A DNA stretch of 64,000 nt from HRBIN16 sp049969495 (GTDB taxonomy: Bacteria > Armatimonadota > HRBIN16), in contig JBMFOT010000001.1 of assembly GCA_049969495.1 (NCBI GenBank), positions 36,567 to 100,566 of the forward strand, written 5' to 3'. Position numbers and translations under genes: made by a program. Positions 15,669 to 24,036 of this stretch are shown here, one piece after another. A model generated the notes under the pieces. The model was not told the DNA's origin. It saw nothing but the letters and a program-made list of their open reading frames with translations, and did not search any database. Every line of letters starts with the position of its first letter. Positions within the stretch are counted from its first letter, which is position 1.

Positions 15669-17483
15669 TTACACTCCTGTGATTTTGCGCAGGCGACGCA
15701 AGAAGGCACCAACTAGTCCCGGCGAGCGCGAGGCGTCTCCTAACCGGCGCAACAGACGGGCGAACCAGCTGCGGCGGCTCAAGCCTGTGCTGGTGCTGGC
15801 GGCACGGCGGTCCTGTTCCGAAAGGCGATAGTCAAAGCCGCCGTGCAGTATCGCCAGCTGGAACCAGTATTCGAACAGGTGGATATCTGCCACTTTGCCT
15901 TTTCGCAGCTGGGCAGGCAGGCGGCTCAGCAGGGCGCGAGGCAGGTTCCACTCACCGCGACGGTTGAGCAAGTCGGTACCGAAGAAGTCACTCACCTTTT
16001 GCACCAGATACAACATCCCCCTGTCCACCACCAGGTCCAGAGGCAGCGGGATGCCCACATCCCACTCCAGGTCAATGACCGTTACCTCGCCGCTGGTTTC
16101 GTTCAACAGACAGTTGCGCGGGGTGAGGTCGAGACTGTCGGCAGAGAGCCACTGGGTAGTCGGCGTGTACAGGGTGCGCCCCAATCTCTGCGCACAAAAC
16201 GCCCCAAACCGCTCGTTGTAATCGTGATAGCCTTCGGGAACGACCCGCGCCAGCAAGGTTGCATACCAGCGAAGCAGGGCGGAGGCGGCTTCCGCATATC
16301 GGCGATACCAGAGGCTGTCAATAAACAGATGCTCCGTGTTCTTCAGGTGTTGATAGTAAGGCTCACTGGTGTCACTGTGCACAGACACCGGAGCTGGCCG
16401 ATTCAACCACTCGCCGCGCACCGTCTCTACCGTGATACGGTCGTCCTCCTTCAGGAAGAACTTGGTCTGGCGGAAAGGGGGCGCACACTGGCTTCGTATC
16501 TTTACCGCCAGGATGGACTCCCATGCCTTCGGCATCGGCTGGCGCGAAGCGATGACCAGAAACGAGTTCATGAAAGCGGAAGGCGGAGCGTTCCTCGCTA
16601 TCATGCGCAAGAACTCGCGCTCGTTGAACAGAGGGCGCTGGCGCAGTGAGTAGTCCACTGTGGGCAGGTTCAGCAACGTCAACCAGTCAAAGCCGGGTTC
16701 GCTAAAGCTGTTCTCAGCAAGAATCACATCGGGCATCTTGTAATCGGGAAAGGGGTAGAACCAGAGTTGACAATGTAGCCCCGCATCCTCCAGCTTGCTC
16801 TGCAGTAATCCCTTATCGAAGGTGCGGATGCCGTCGTAGTCGGGGTAACCGGAAACGCTTTCAAAGGGCACGCCGTAGTGGTCTTCGTGATAGCCCGCCA
16901 GATATTTGTGCCCGATGGGGTTTTCAATAGCGATGACGAGTCTGCCATCGGGGCGCAACCAGCGAGACAGCAGATGAATCAGATGGGAGGCGGCATCGGG
17001 ACGTGCGATATATCTACCCGCGTATTCCAGCACGCCGACTAGCAAGATGGCATCGAAGAGCTCGGAGGGATGGTAGTCTTCGATATTGGCGGTCACCACT
17101 TCGAGGTGGGGGGCGTGTCGGCAGCGAAGGCGTAGCAGTTCGGCACGCTGAGGAGCCCCCTCTACCGCCACAACGCGACCGACAGCGGGCACGCGACAGA
17201 GGTAGGAGGTAATCGCGCCGCAACCGGCTCCTACTTCCAGCACGTGCAGCCCATCTCTAGCGGCAGGCAGCCAGCTGATAATGTTGGCGCGGGCTGGGGA
17301 GAGGTGGTACGATAGAGGCCACCAGTTGTACTCCATCCAGGTGCGCTGTTCGTCGAAATCGTCGCGCTGAAAGATGGTGTGCAGAATCGCCTCCGCGCCA
17401 TCCGCGTACCGAAACTGCGCGCCGGCGGAAAGAGTGCCGGTGGGTGTGTGTTGCTGCGCGGTCTGCCCCGCCGATTTCGTCAT
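15669..17483 (-). CDS. Methyltransferase-kinase fusion protein (WbdD-like layout)
   Basis: 604 residues from ATG 17483 (GGGAG eight bases upstream); the frame is open a further 103 codons but those look non-coding. Residues about 65-200 are a SAM methyltransferase with LEVGAGCGAITSYL and VVAVEGA. The C-terminal half contains LDLTPRNCLL and VIDLEWD, matching the catalytic loop D-x4-N and the metal-binding Asp of aminoglycoside/choline-kinase-like phosphotransferases. This order, methyltransferase then kinase, resembles WbdD, which caps O-polysaccharide chains. No glycosyltransferase or export genes are close by, so the acceptor is unknown. Two membrane-like helices are not seen, so it is probably cytosolic. 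Confidence 0.72.
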   Translation of the reverse strand: MTKSAGQTAQQHTPTGTLSAGAQFRYADGAEAILHTIFQRDDFDEQRTWMEYNWWPLSYHLSPARANIISWLPAARDGLHVLEVGAGCGAITSYLCRVPAVGRVVAVEGAPQRAELLRLRCRHAPHLEVVTANIEDYHPSELFDAILLVGVLEYAGRYIARPDAASHLIHLLSRWLRPDGRLVIAIENPIGHKYLAGYHEDHYGVPFESVSGYPDYDGIRTFDKGLLQSKLEDAGLHCQLWFYPFPDYKMPDVILAENSFSEPGFDWLTLLNLPTVDYSLRQRPLFNEREFLRMIARNAPPSAFMNSFLVIASRQPMPKAWESILAVKIRSQCAPPFRQTKFFLKEDDRITVETVRGEWLNRPAPVSVHSDTSEPYYQHLKNTEHLFIDSLWYRRYAEAASALLRWYATLLARVVPEGYHDYNERFGAFCAQRLGRTLYTPTTQWLSADSLDLTPRNCLLNETSGEVTVIDLEWDVGIPLPLDLVVDRGMLYLVQKVSDFFGTDLLNRRGEWNLPRALLSRLPAQLRKGKVADIHLFEYWFQLAILHGGFDYRLSEQDRRAASTSTGLSRRSWFARLLRRLGDASRSPGLVGAFLRRLRKITGV

Positions 17484-17650
17484 CCCTGCGTCTCCCGTGT
17501 TCACCGCAACTACCTGCCGGACGGTTTCCTCCTTGTGCTGTAACCCTTTCTTGATGACGCACGGGGGGTGCTTTCGGTTCAACTGGTAGCGGTGTACATT
17601 TTTCGGGCATAATATCGCTTTCGAACCAGCGATTTGCTTCATCTTGAGAG

Positions 17651-17708
17651 AAAAAAATCGAAAAAATCTCGAAAACCTGTTGACATGTGCGAACAGTTGG
17701 TTTATAGT
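17651..17708 (+). promoter_or_regulatory. sigH promoter with phased upstream A-tracts
   Basis: TTGACA at 17680-17685, a 17-base spacer and TATAGT at 17703-17708. Three A-runs (17651-17657, 17661-17666, 17672-17675) start 10 and 11 bases apart directly upstream, as in an UP element or bent DNA. The leader to the ATG at 17834 is about 120 bases and can form small hairpins, for example GGTGA...TCACC near 17764-17777. The remainder of the 350-base gap (17484-17650) holds nothing recognised. Confidence 0.8.
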
Positions 17709-17833
17709 GAATATCAGCAAAGGTACGAGGGCACTTTGCGTCGCGAGGTGCGGCGCCTCGATGGTGATGCCCTTCACCTTGCATCGAACCAAAATCGGCT
17801 AAAGCAAACCAGAACTGTCGGGAGGCAAGCAGG

Positions 17834-18478
17834 ATGATTTCATCCCGCTATGACGACGGAAGCCTGCGCTTCCAGAACATGCAGGACGAGGAAGTCGTCG
17901 TCTACGCGAAGTGCGGTAGCCAGCAAGCGACAGAGCATCTGCTTGCGAAGTACCGCGGTATGGTGGAGAGCAAAGCACGTTCCTATTTCCTCATGGGAGC
18001 CGACCACGAAGACGTGGTGCAGGAGGGCATGATTGGGCTGTTCAAAGCCATCCGCGACTTCCGTGAGGACAAGCTGACCAAGTTCCGCCCCTTTGCCGAA
18101 TTGTGCGTCACTCGGCAGATTATCACCGCAGTGAAAATGGCCACGCGCCAGAAACACGCCCCGCTCAATGCGTACATCTCCCTGAACCGCCCCCTGAACG
18201 ATGATGACAATGACTCCACCTTACTGGAAATCATTCCCGATGAGAGCGTCGCTGACCCCGCCACTCTGGTGGTAGACCAGCGTCAGCCTCGCAACCTTCT
18301 GGAGATGCTGGACGGGCACCTGAGTAACCTGGAAGCGCGGGTGCTGGAATGCTACCTGGAAGGGATGTCCTATCGCGAGATGTCCAAGGCGCTGGGATGC
18401 CGACCCAAGTCCATCGATAACGCGCTGCAGCGCGTGAAGCGAAAGGTCAGCGCTCTGCTCAAAGAGGAAGAGGAGTGA
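17834..18478 (+). CDS. sigH: RNA polymerase sigma factor, SigH type
   Basis: 214 residues of the sigma-70 family with the SigH (sigma-30) signature. Region 2 reads ARSYFLMGADHEDVVQEGMIGLFKAIRDF, a near match to the Bacillus protein when split at ARSYFLMGADHEDVV. It continues with region 2.4 CVTRQIITAVKMATRQKH and region 4 with LEGMSYREMSKALGCRPKSI. In Bacillus SigH controls the transition state, competence and early sporulation. No sporulation genes are in view, so here it is probably a stationary-phase or stress factor. ATG 17834 has GGGAGG eight bases upstream. Monocistronic between a strong promoter and a terminator. Confidence 0.92.
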   Translation: MISSRYDDGSLRFQNMQDEEVVVYAKCGSQQATEHLLAKYRGMVESKARSYFLMGADHEDVVQEGMIGLFKAIRDFREDKLTKFRPFAELCVTRQIITAVKMATRQKHAPLNAYISLNRPLNDDDNDSTLLEIIPDESVADPATLVVDQRQPRNLLEMLDGHLSNLEARVLECYLEGMSYREMSKALGCRPKSIDNALQRVKRKVSALLKEEEE

Positions 18479-18484
18479 CGCACA

Positions 18485-18524
18485 GCCGTCGCGGGGTGTC
18501 CCGCGGCGGCTTTTGTTATTTTTT
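18485..18524 (+). terminator. Intrinsic terminator of sigH
   Basis: GCCGTCGCGGG (18485-18495) pairs with CCCGCGGCGGC (18500-18510), one wobble, loop GTGT, followed by TTTTGTTATTTTTT. It also covers the end of the convergent mutY-like gene. Confidence 0.88.
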
Positions 18525-19592
18525 CTGCTTCTGAATCAGCCTGCCAAGCACGCGGCGCATCGGAGAAGAAAGAGGCAACCTTTGCGCCTCCTTGGGAGAT
18601 ACCCAGCGCAGTGTATCGCTCCCTTCGGGGGGGTGTTCGCGAGGATGACAGCGCACCGCGTGCAATGTTACCGAGTAATGCATGACGCCGTGTCGGACGA
18701 CCGCAACGGTCTCAAAACCATCTACTTGCGCCCCAACCGTGCTTGCTGCGCGTCGGGCGGCTTGCTCCAGCGTTTCACCCTCTTCCATGCGCACGCGTGG
18801 GAATTCCCATAGCCCGTGCCATAAACGCCCATCCGTGCGCTTGCGCATCAACCACCGTTTACGGTGTTCTATGACCGCGCATACGTCCTGAACCTTTTCA
18901 CCCACCTGGTGTGGCGGCAGTACCGGCAGGCTCGTCTGACGCCCCTGCTGAAAGGCAAGACAGTGTTCGGCAAGAGGGCACACCAAACAACGCGGCTCGC
19001 GGGCGGTGCATACCATTGCGCCCAGGTCCATCAGCGCCTGATTGAACGCTCCGGGCGCGTACTCGGGCAGGATTTGGCGACATGCCTCTTGGAGCTGTCT
19101 GCGACTGGAGCTGAGCGTGATGTCCTCCTCGAAAGCGAGCAGGCGAGCAAGGATACGATAACCGTTGGAGTCCAGCGCAGGCTCGGGCTTGCCACAGGCG
19201 ATGCTGGCCACCGCGCCGGCGGTATACTCCCCGATACCGGGGAGCTGCCGTAACGCATCTACCCTGCAGGGAACACTCCCGTTGTGTCGCCTGCTTATCT
19301 GTTGCGCGGCGCGATGGAGATATCGGGCACGATTGTAATAGCCCAATCCCTCCCAGTAGCGCAGCACCTCCTCCTCGCTGGCATCGGCAAGGTCGCATAC
19401 AGTGGGAAACCGTTGAAGGAACCTCTCTAGGTACGGCAACACCGTTGCCACTTGAGTCTGCTGTAGCATGGTGGCAGCGACCAGCAGGTGGTATGGGTCA
19501 GGATTCTCTTGCCAGGGCATGGGGCGCGCGTTCGTCTTATACCATTCCAACAGAAGCTGTGGGATGGCGCGAGTCTGTTCTGGCGTCCACAT
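18516..19592 (-). CDS. mutY: MutY-like adenine glycosylase lacking the catalytic glutamate
   Basis: 358 residues with all MutY parts: MLQQTQVATV, helix-hairpin-helix LPGIGEYTAGA, catalytic Asp in ALDSNGYRILAR, the 4Fe-4S ligands C-x6-C-x2-C-x5-C (CTAREPRCLVCPLAEHC), and a C-terminal NUDIX-like domain with the 8-oxoG-reading loop RHGVMHYS. The glutamate that protonates adenine N7 in E. coli MutY (E37, in SEVMLQQT) is alanine here: the aligned residues read AATMLQQT, confirmed on the DNA at about 19465-19475. K142 is also replaced (tyrosine). Activity or substrate may therefore differ from canonical A:8-oxoG repair. Confidence 0.85.
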   Translation of the reverse strand: MWTPEQTRAIPQLLLEWYKTNARPMPWQENPDPYHLLVAATMLQQTQVATVLPYLERFLQRFPTVCDLADASEEEVLRYWEGLGYYNRARYLHRAAQQISRRHNGSVPCRVDALRQLPGIGEYTAGAVASIACGKPEPALDSNGYRILARLLAFEEDITLSSSRRQLQEACRQILPEYAPGAFNQALMDLGAMVCTAREPRCLVCPLAEHCLAFQQGRQTSLPVLPPHQVGEKVQDVCAVIEHRKRWLMRKRTDGRLWHGLWEFPRVRMEEGETLEQAARRAASTVGAQVDGFETVAVVRHGVMHYSVTLHAVRCHPREHPPEGSDTLRWVSPKEAQRLPLSSPMRRVLGRLIQKQKK

Positions 19593-19599
19593 CTACCGT

Positions 19600-20343
19600 T
19601 TAACCCCCGAAGATACTGCGCAGGTTCAATCCGCCGTCTCCGCTAATCACGAAGCCAGGGAAATAGTGACGCAGGTCGTATTTATCCAGCACCTGCTGGA
19701 GCTCGTAGTTCGCCTGCAGAATCTGTGTGTCCACATCGGTGGAGGCGGTACCCTGCATCTGCGACAGCGCCTGCAGCGCGGCGTTGGGGTCGCTCTGTGC
19801 CTGCTGCAGAGCGAGGTACACCTTCGTCATGTACGCGATGGTGGACGCCAGCATCTTGCGGTAAGACTCGTGCAGTGGCTGACAAGCAGGTGGCGGCTGC
19901 TTCGTCTCGAAGAACTGGCTGAGTTGTGCCCACTTCTGCGAGTAGTCCTGCGGAGCCTGCTGTACCGCGCTCATACGCTGTTGAATTTCCTGCTCGTCGA
20001 GGGTCGTCCGCATCGCCACTGCATTGACGAAAGCGTTGAACGCCGGGGTCAGGTCGCGCTGCATCGCCTGACGCTGCGTTTCTACCTTCTGTAAATGCCG
20101 CAGGTAGTCGATAATATCGTCAGGCGCACGCTTTGGCCTCTCCTGTGGTGGCGGTTGCGCCTCGCCCTCCGCCCGCAGCAGGCTCGTATCAGGAAGCTGT
20201 GGAGCAGGCGCGAGCAGAACGTTCCCCCCAGACGGCGCGCTCGCCTCCCGGTGGGTAATCGGGAAGAGATGCCGTCCCAACAAGATGCCTGCTACCAGAA
20301 TCACCAGTACTCCTGCGCCGATGAGAGCCACTTTCTGATTCAT
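19600..20343 (-). CDS. Membrane-anchored protein of unknown function
   Basis: 247 residues. One N-terminal helix (residues 5-24, VALIGAGVLVILVAGILLG) acts as an uncleaved signal anchor. A Pro-rich linker follows (about 35-70), then a Q- and A-rich helical domain extending to about residue 220 and a short Gly-rich end. The bulk would lie outside the cytoplasm. It is not a recognised family. It sits seven bases upstream of the mutY-like gene on the same strand and probably shares its transcript; no functional link is apparent. Confidence 0.7.
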   Translation of the reverse strand: MNQKVALIGAGVLVILVAGILLGRHLFPITHREASAPSGGNVLLAPAPQLPDTSLLRAEGEAQPPPQERPKRAPDDIIDYLRHLQKVETQRQAMQRDLTPAFNAFVNAVAMRTTLDEQEIQQRMSAVQQAPQDYSQKWAQLSQFFETKQPPPACQPLHESYRKMLASTIAYMTKVYLALQQAQSDPNAALQALSQMQGTASTDVDTQILQANYELQQVLDKYDLRHYFPGFVISGDGGLNLRSIFGG

Positions 20344-20497
20344 CGTGCTTCACCGTCCCTCCGCCTATGCAGACGCTACAAATCTGTCAAAAGTTCCACC
20401 TGTCTTAGTATAGCACCGCGCCACGCCGAATGCAACGGCTGGTGTGAAGGGCGTAGCGGGAGCAGCACACGAATAGGCACGCATACCCAGACCGTGT

Positions 20498-21400
20498 TCA
20501 TCTGCGGGCTATTTCCGCCTGTTCCTCTGCGGTGGTGCGTGTCGTCAACCACACACCGCTCAGCACCATCACCGAGCCAACAGCGGTGTACACGCCGAAC
20601 GGCTCCTTCAGCCATAGCACGCCCATTAACGCACCGAACACCGGCTGCACAAAGATAAACACGCCCATGTTGCCCACATGATGCCTCTCCATCAGCACGA
20701 ACCATACCGCATAGCAGAACGCGCTGTTTACCACCCCCAGATAGAGCACCGCGCCCAGCGCAGATGGGGCCGGAGCGACAGGCAAACCCACCCAGAACAG
20801 GTATGCCGGTATCGCCAGCGCAATCGTTGCACCCACGCTCTCCCAGAACAATACCACGATACCGCTGTATCGGCGGGTCAATCCGCGTGAGAGCACCGTG
20901 CCCGTGCCTTCCACCAGCACCGACGCCGCCACCAGCAGGTTGCCTATCAACGTGCCACTATCGTTTAGCGGAGGTATCCATCCTCGATTGATAAGCAAAT
21001 ACGCGCCCGCGAACCCCAGCACCATCCCCCACACTGCCCGCCTCGTCATCCCTTCACGCAACAGCAAGAGGGACATCACCGCCATCACCAGAGGTTCTCC
21101 CGCCAGCAGCAGGGTAGCGTCCACTGCGGTGGTGTACTTCAGTCCGACGAATACCAGAATATGCACCAGTCCCAGAGCCATCGCGCCCAGCGCAAGCGCG
21201 CGAAGCAGGTCGGAGCGAGGCAGTGCTAGCGGCATCCGCAGCACGAATCGGGCAAACAGGGGCAACAGGAACATGGCGACCGCCCACCGTGCCCACGCCA
21301 GCGTTACCGACGGAACCCCACCGTTGATGGCGAACTTTGCCATCGGATATGCCGCCGCCCACAGCACGTTGATGAAAAACAGCAACGCGGCGTCAAGCAC
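20498..21400 (-). CDS. EamA/DMT family transporter
   Basis: 300 residues with ten hydrophobic helices in two EamA repeats; the second repeat ends with VFGALMGVLWLKEPFG, the typical signature. These proteins export metabolites or amino acids; the substrate is unknown. The GTG start at 21400 overlaps the last eight bases of ygfZ, and the upstream gene's end provides a GGAG, so the two are translationally coupled. The C-terminus is charged and short. Confidence 0.88.
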   Translation of the reverse strand: MLDAALLFFINVLWAAAYPMAKFAINGGVPSVTLAWARWAVAMFLLPLFARFVLRMPLALPRSDLLRALALGAMALGLVHILVFVGLKYTTAVDATLLLAGEPLVMAVMSLLLLREGMTRRAVWGMVLGFAGAYLLINRGWIPPLNDSGTLIGNLLVAASVLVEGTGTVLSRGLTRRYSGIVVLFWESVGATIALAIPAYLFWVGLPVAPAPSALGAVLYLGVVNSAFCYAVWFVLMERHHVGNMGVFIFVQPVFGALMGVLWLKEPFGVYTAVGSVMVLSGVWLTTRTTAEEQAEIARR

Positions 21401-22445
21401 GGCTCGGCTCCACGAAGGGCAATGAGACGACCTGCGCTTCTATCGGGGATGGTTCGTGCTGGACGACAACCGTTGTGCCGGGCGCAGTGTATTCGTTGCG
21501 CAAATAGCCCAGCGCGATCACCGCATCTAGCGAGAGAGAACGCACCGCGCTGGTCACCCAGCCCGCATCCCGACGGTCACCTGCACTGACAGGCGCACCG
21601 TACGGCGGCAATATCTCTGCCGACAGGCGCAGTCCAATGAGAGAGCGATTAGTATGTCCCCGTGAAAAAATCCGGTGTATCACCTCCTGTCCGGTGTAAC
21701 AGCCTTTGGTGAAGCTGATGGCACGTTCGCCCAGCCCTGCCTCTAAGGGGATGGTGCTTTCGTCCATATCCACTCCAAACAGCGGAATACCCGTCTCCAC
21801 CCGACGCACGTTGAACGCCTCAACGCCTGCCGGTTGCACGCCCGCTTCCAGCAACGCCTGCCAAAGGGTGGATGCGCTTTCTGCAGGAGCCAGAAGGTCG
21901 TAACCCTGCTCGCCGCATCGGTCGGTGCGCACCACGTACAGCGGGTAGCCCCGCCACATCAGCTCCTTGCTATACCAGAGAGGGAATGCCTCTACTATTC
22001 CAAGCGGTTCCAGCCGAACGGCGGAGAGCGGTCCGGCAACGTGCAACACAACATGGCTTGCGGTCATATCCTCTATCTCCACCTCTTCCATGATGACGAA
22101 CTGCTCCAGCCGCTCCTGCACAGTGCGGCGCGTCTGAGGTGGGGTGAGCGCGAAGACGGCATCACCGGTGGAAAACAGCACCATGTCCGAAAGAATCTGT
22201 CTGGTCGGTTTCAACAGACAGGAGTATGCGCCACGACCGGGTTGCTGCAAAGGCAGCACATCCTGGCTGAGCTGTCCCTGCAGGTAGGCAATGCGGTCGT
22301 CGCCGGTGATACGGAGCTTGCCGAGCGTGCTCATGTCGAACACCACCGCGCCTCTGCGCAGGGCGGCGTACTCTGCGCGGGCGTCACCATACGAAGCGGG
22401 CGTGTTACTGCCGAACCAATCGGACAAGGAGGCTGGCTTTTGCAC
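21393..22445 (-). CDS. ygfZ: Folate-binding protein YgfZ (GcvT-like)
   Basis: 350 residues of the aminomethyltransferase fold. The YgfZ signature FTKGCYTGQEVIHRI near residues 236-250 supports YgfZ, which assists repair or assembly of certain Fe-S enzymes with folate, over the glycine-cleavage T-protein; no gcvH or gcvP is nearby. The GTG at 22445 is chosen because GAGGAG lies seven bases upstream. The frame stays open further upstream, but that part crosses tRNA-Leu and is not coding. The mutY-like protein downstream is an Fe-S enzyme, an attractive but unproved link. Confidence 0.88.
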   Translation of the reverse strand: MQKPASLSDWFGSNTPASYGDARAEYAALRRGAVVFDMSTLGKLRITGDDRIAYLQGQLSQDVLPLQQPGRGAYSCLLKPTRQILSDMVLFSTGDAVFALTPPQTRRTVQERLEQFVIMEEVEIEDMTASHVVLHVAGPLSAVRLEPLGIVEAFPLWYSKELMWRGYPLYVVRTDRCGEQGYDLLAPAESASTLWQALLEAGVQPAGVEAFNVRRVETGIPLFGVDMDESTIPLEAGLGERAISFTKGCYTGQEVIHRIFSRGHTNRSLIGLRLSAEILPPYGAPVSAGDRRDAGWVTSAVRSLSLDAVIALGYLRNEYTAPGTTVVVQHEPSPIEAQVVSLPFVEPSRA

Positions 22446-22524
22446 CGAACGGCTCCTCAAGAAAATTGCCCCGTCGAGGCGGGGCAACACAAGTACTATA
22501 TCCCTGAATCGGATGGTTAACCGA

Positions 22525-22609
22525 TGGTGCCGGAGGGGGGACTCGAACCCCCACGCCTGTTCGGCACCCGCTTTTGAGGCGGGCGCGTCTACCATTCCGC
22601 CACTCCGGC
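22525..22609 (-). tRNA. tRNA-Leu (anticodon CAA), CCA encoded
   Basis: An 85-base class II tRNA with a long variable arm. The acceptor stem GCCGGAG pairs with CTCCGGC, then A-CCA. The anticodon stem CCCGC/GCGGG closes the loop CTCAAAA, giving CAA. The T arm is GGGGG-TTCGAGT-CCCCC. Confidence 0.96.
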
Positions 22610-22626
22610 AGGATAATACCAGATAG

Positions 22627-22656
22627 AGTATAAACCAGCGAAGGTGAAAATGTCAA
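22627..22656 (-). promoter_or_regulatory. Promoter of tRNA-Leu
   Basis: On the minus strand TTGACA (22656-22651), an 18-base spacer and TATACT (22632-22627), ending 18 bases before the tRNA. The rest of the gap to argJ (22657-22833) holds nothing recognised. Confidence 0.82.
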
Positions 22657-22833
22657 GCGACTATTCACCATACGATGCGCATGGGACATTGTTGCTCTCC
22701 TCACCCACCGAAAGTTAAGCTACCCAACGAGGTGGAGGTGCACCATCGCTTGAACGGTAACTCCTCACATTCATTGTTCCGAAACAGGCACATACGGCGA
22801 AAGCCGCTGTTCCCCACCACGCCACCGTAGCGT

Positions 22834-24033
22834 TCACGTGCTGTACTCCGCGTTGATGCGCACGTAGTCGTAACTGAAGTCGCATGTCCACACGGTGGCG
22901 TGTTCGGTGCCCTCTTGTAAATCGATGGCGATGGTCACCGTGTCCGTCTTCAGCCGTTCGTGCAACTCGTGCGCGTCGAAAGCGGTTGGCTTGCCATCCG
23001 AGTACACCAGGGTACCCTGCAAAGCGATATGCGCCCGGTCGGGGTCAAAATCCACCCCGCTACGCCCCATCGCTGCCAGAATGCGCCCCCAGTTCGGGTC
23101 GTTGCCGAAGAGAGCGGTCTTCACCAGCGGCGATTCCGCGACCGTTTTCGCCATCTTGCGCGCCTGCGTGAAGGTGGGCGCACCGCGCACCTCAATCTCC
23201 ACCAGCTTGGTAGCCCCTTCGCCGTCCCGTGCGATACGCTGAGCCAGACGCACGCACAGGCTCTCTAACGCCATCTGGAAATCATCCAGATAGCGGTGCA
23301 CATCCACACCGGACTGCCCGTTTGCCAGAATCACCACCATATCGTTGGTGCTGGTATCCGAGTCGACGGTCAGACAGTGGAAGGAACGCTCCACCGCGTC
23401 CTTCAACACCTGCTGTAAGGCGGGAGCAGTAATCCGCGCATCGGTGGTCAGGAAGCAGAGCATCGTTGCCATGTTGGGAGCGATCATGCCTGCGCCCTTG
23501 GCGATACCACCGATTCGCACCTCGCCTTCGGGCAGTTTCAGGCTGACTGCCTCCGCTTTGGGCACGGTATCGGTGGTCATGATGGCTTCGGCGGCGGCGC
23601 CTCCGCCCTCTGGAGAGAGCTCCAGCATCGCCTGCTCGATGCCCGCTTCTATCTTCTCCACAGGTAGCCTGTGTCCGATGATGCCCGTGCTGGCAGTCAC
23701 CACCTGAGCGGGTGGGCACTCTAGCAGTTGGGCTACCTTCTGCGCCATGCGCACGTTGTCCACGAAACCTTCTTCCCCCGTGGCGGCGTTGGCGTTACCG
23801 CTGTTGGCGACGATGGCGCGGGCAGTGCCCGCCTCTATCACATGTCGCGAGTAGCGCACGCAAGGCGCCGCCGCCCTGTTGGTGGTAAACATGCCGGCAA
23901 CCGTAGCCGCTACCTCCGAGACGATGAGCGCAAGGTCCTTGCCTCGTGACTTCACGCCGCAGCGTACCCCTGCCGCCCGAAAGCCGCGCGGCGCGGTGAC
24001 CGAACCGGGTATCCATTCCATGTTTTGCAGCAT
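22834..24033 (-). CDS. argJ: Bifunctional ornithine acetyltransferase / N-acetylglutamate synthase
   Basis: ArgJ recycles the acetyl group between N-acetylornithine and glutamate in arginine synthesis and, in bifunctional forms, also makes N-acetylglutamate from acetyl-CoA. The 399-residue precursor contains the oxyanion-hole motif ASTGIIGHRLP and the self-cleavage site KGAGMIAPNMATML, where the Thr of A-TML becomes the nucleophile at the N-terminus of the beta chain. Start ATG 24033; a second ATG four codons on is possible. The preceding fsa stop lies three bases before it. No other arg genes are in view. Confidence 0.95.
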   Translation of the reverse strand: MLQNMEWIPGSVTAPRGFRAAGVRCGVKSRGKDLALIVSEVAATVAGMFTTNRAAAPCVRYSRHVIEAGTARAIVANSGNANAATGEEGFVDNVRMAQKVAQLLECPPAQVVTASTGIIGHRLPVEKIEAGIEQAMLELSPEGGGAAAEAIMTTDTVPKAEAVSLKLPEGEVRIGGIAKGAGMIAPNMATMLCFLTTDARITAPALQQVLKDAVERSFHCLTVDSDTSTNDMVVILANGQSGVDVHRYLDDFQMALESLCVRLAQRIARDGEGATKLVEIEVRGAPTFTQARKMAKTVAESPLVKTALFGNDPNWGRILAAMGRSGVDFDPDRAHIALQGTLVYSDGKPTAFDAHELHERLKTDTVTIAIDLQEGTEHATVWTCDFSYDYVRINAEYST

Positions 24034-24036
24034 CTT

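Noticed and set aside
17484..17792. 103-codon N-terminal extension of the methyltransferase-kinase
   Set aside because: The residues look non-coding, and ATG 17483 has a GGGAG site just before the methyltransferase domain.
22446..22595. 50-codon upstream extension of ygfZ
   Set aside because: It runs through the tRNA-Leu gene, and GTG 22445 has an excellent ribosome site.
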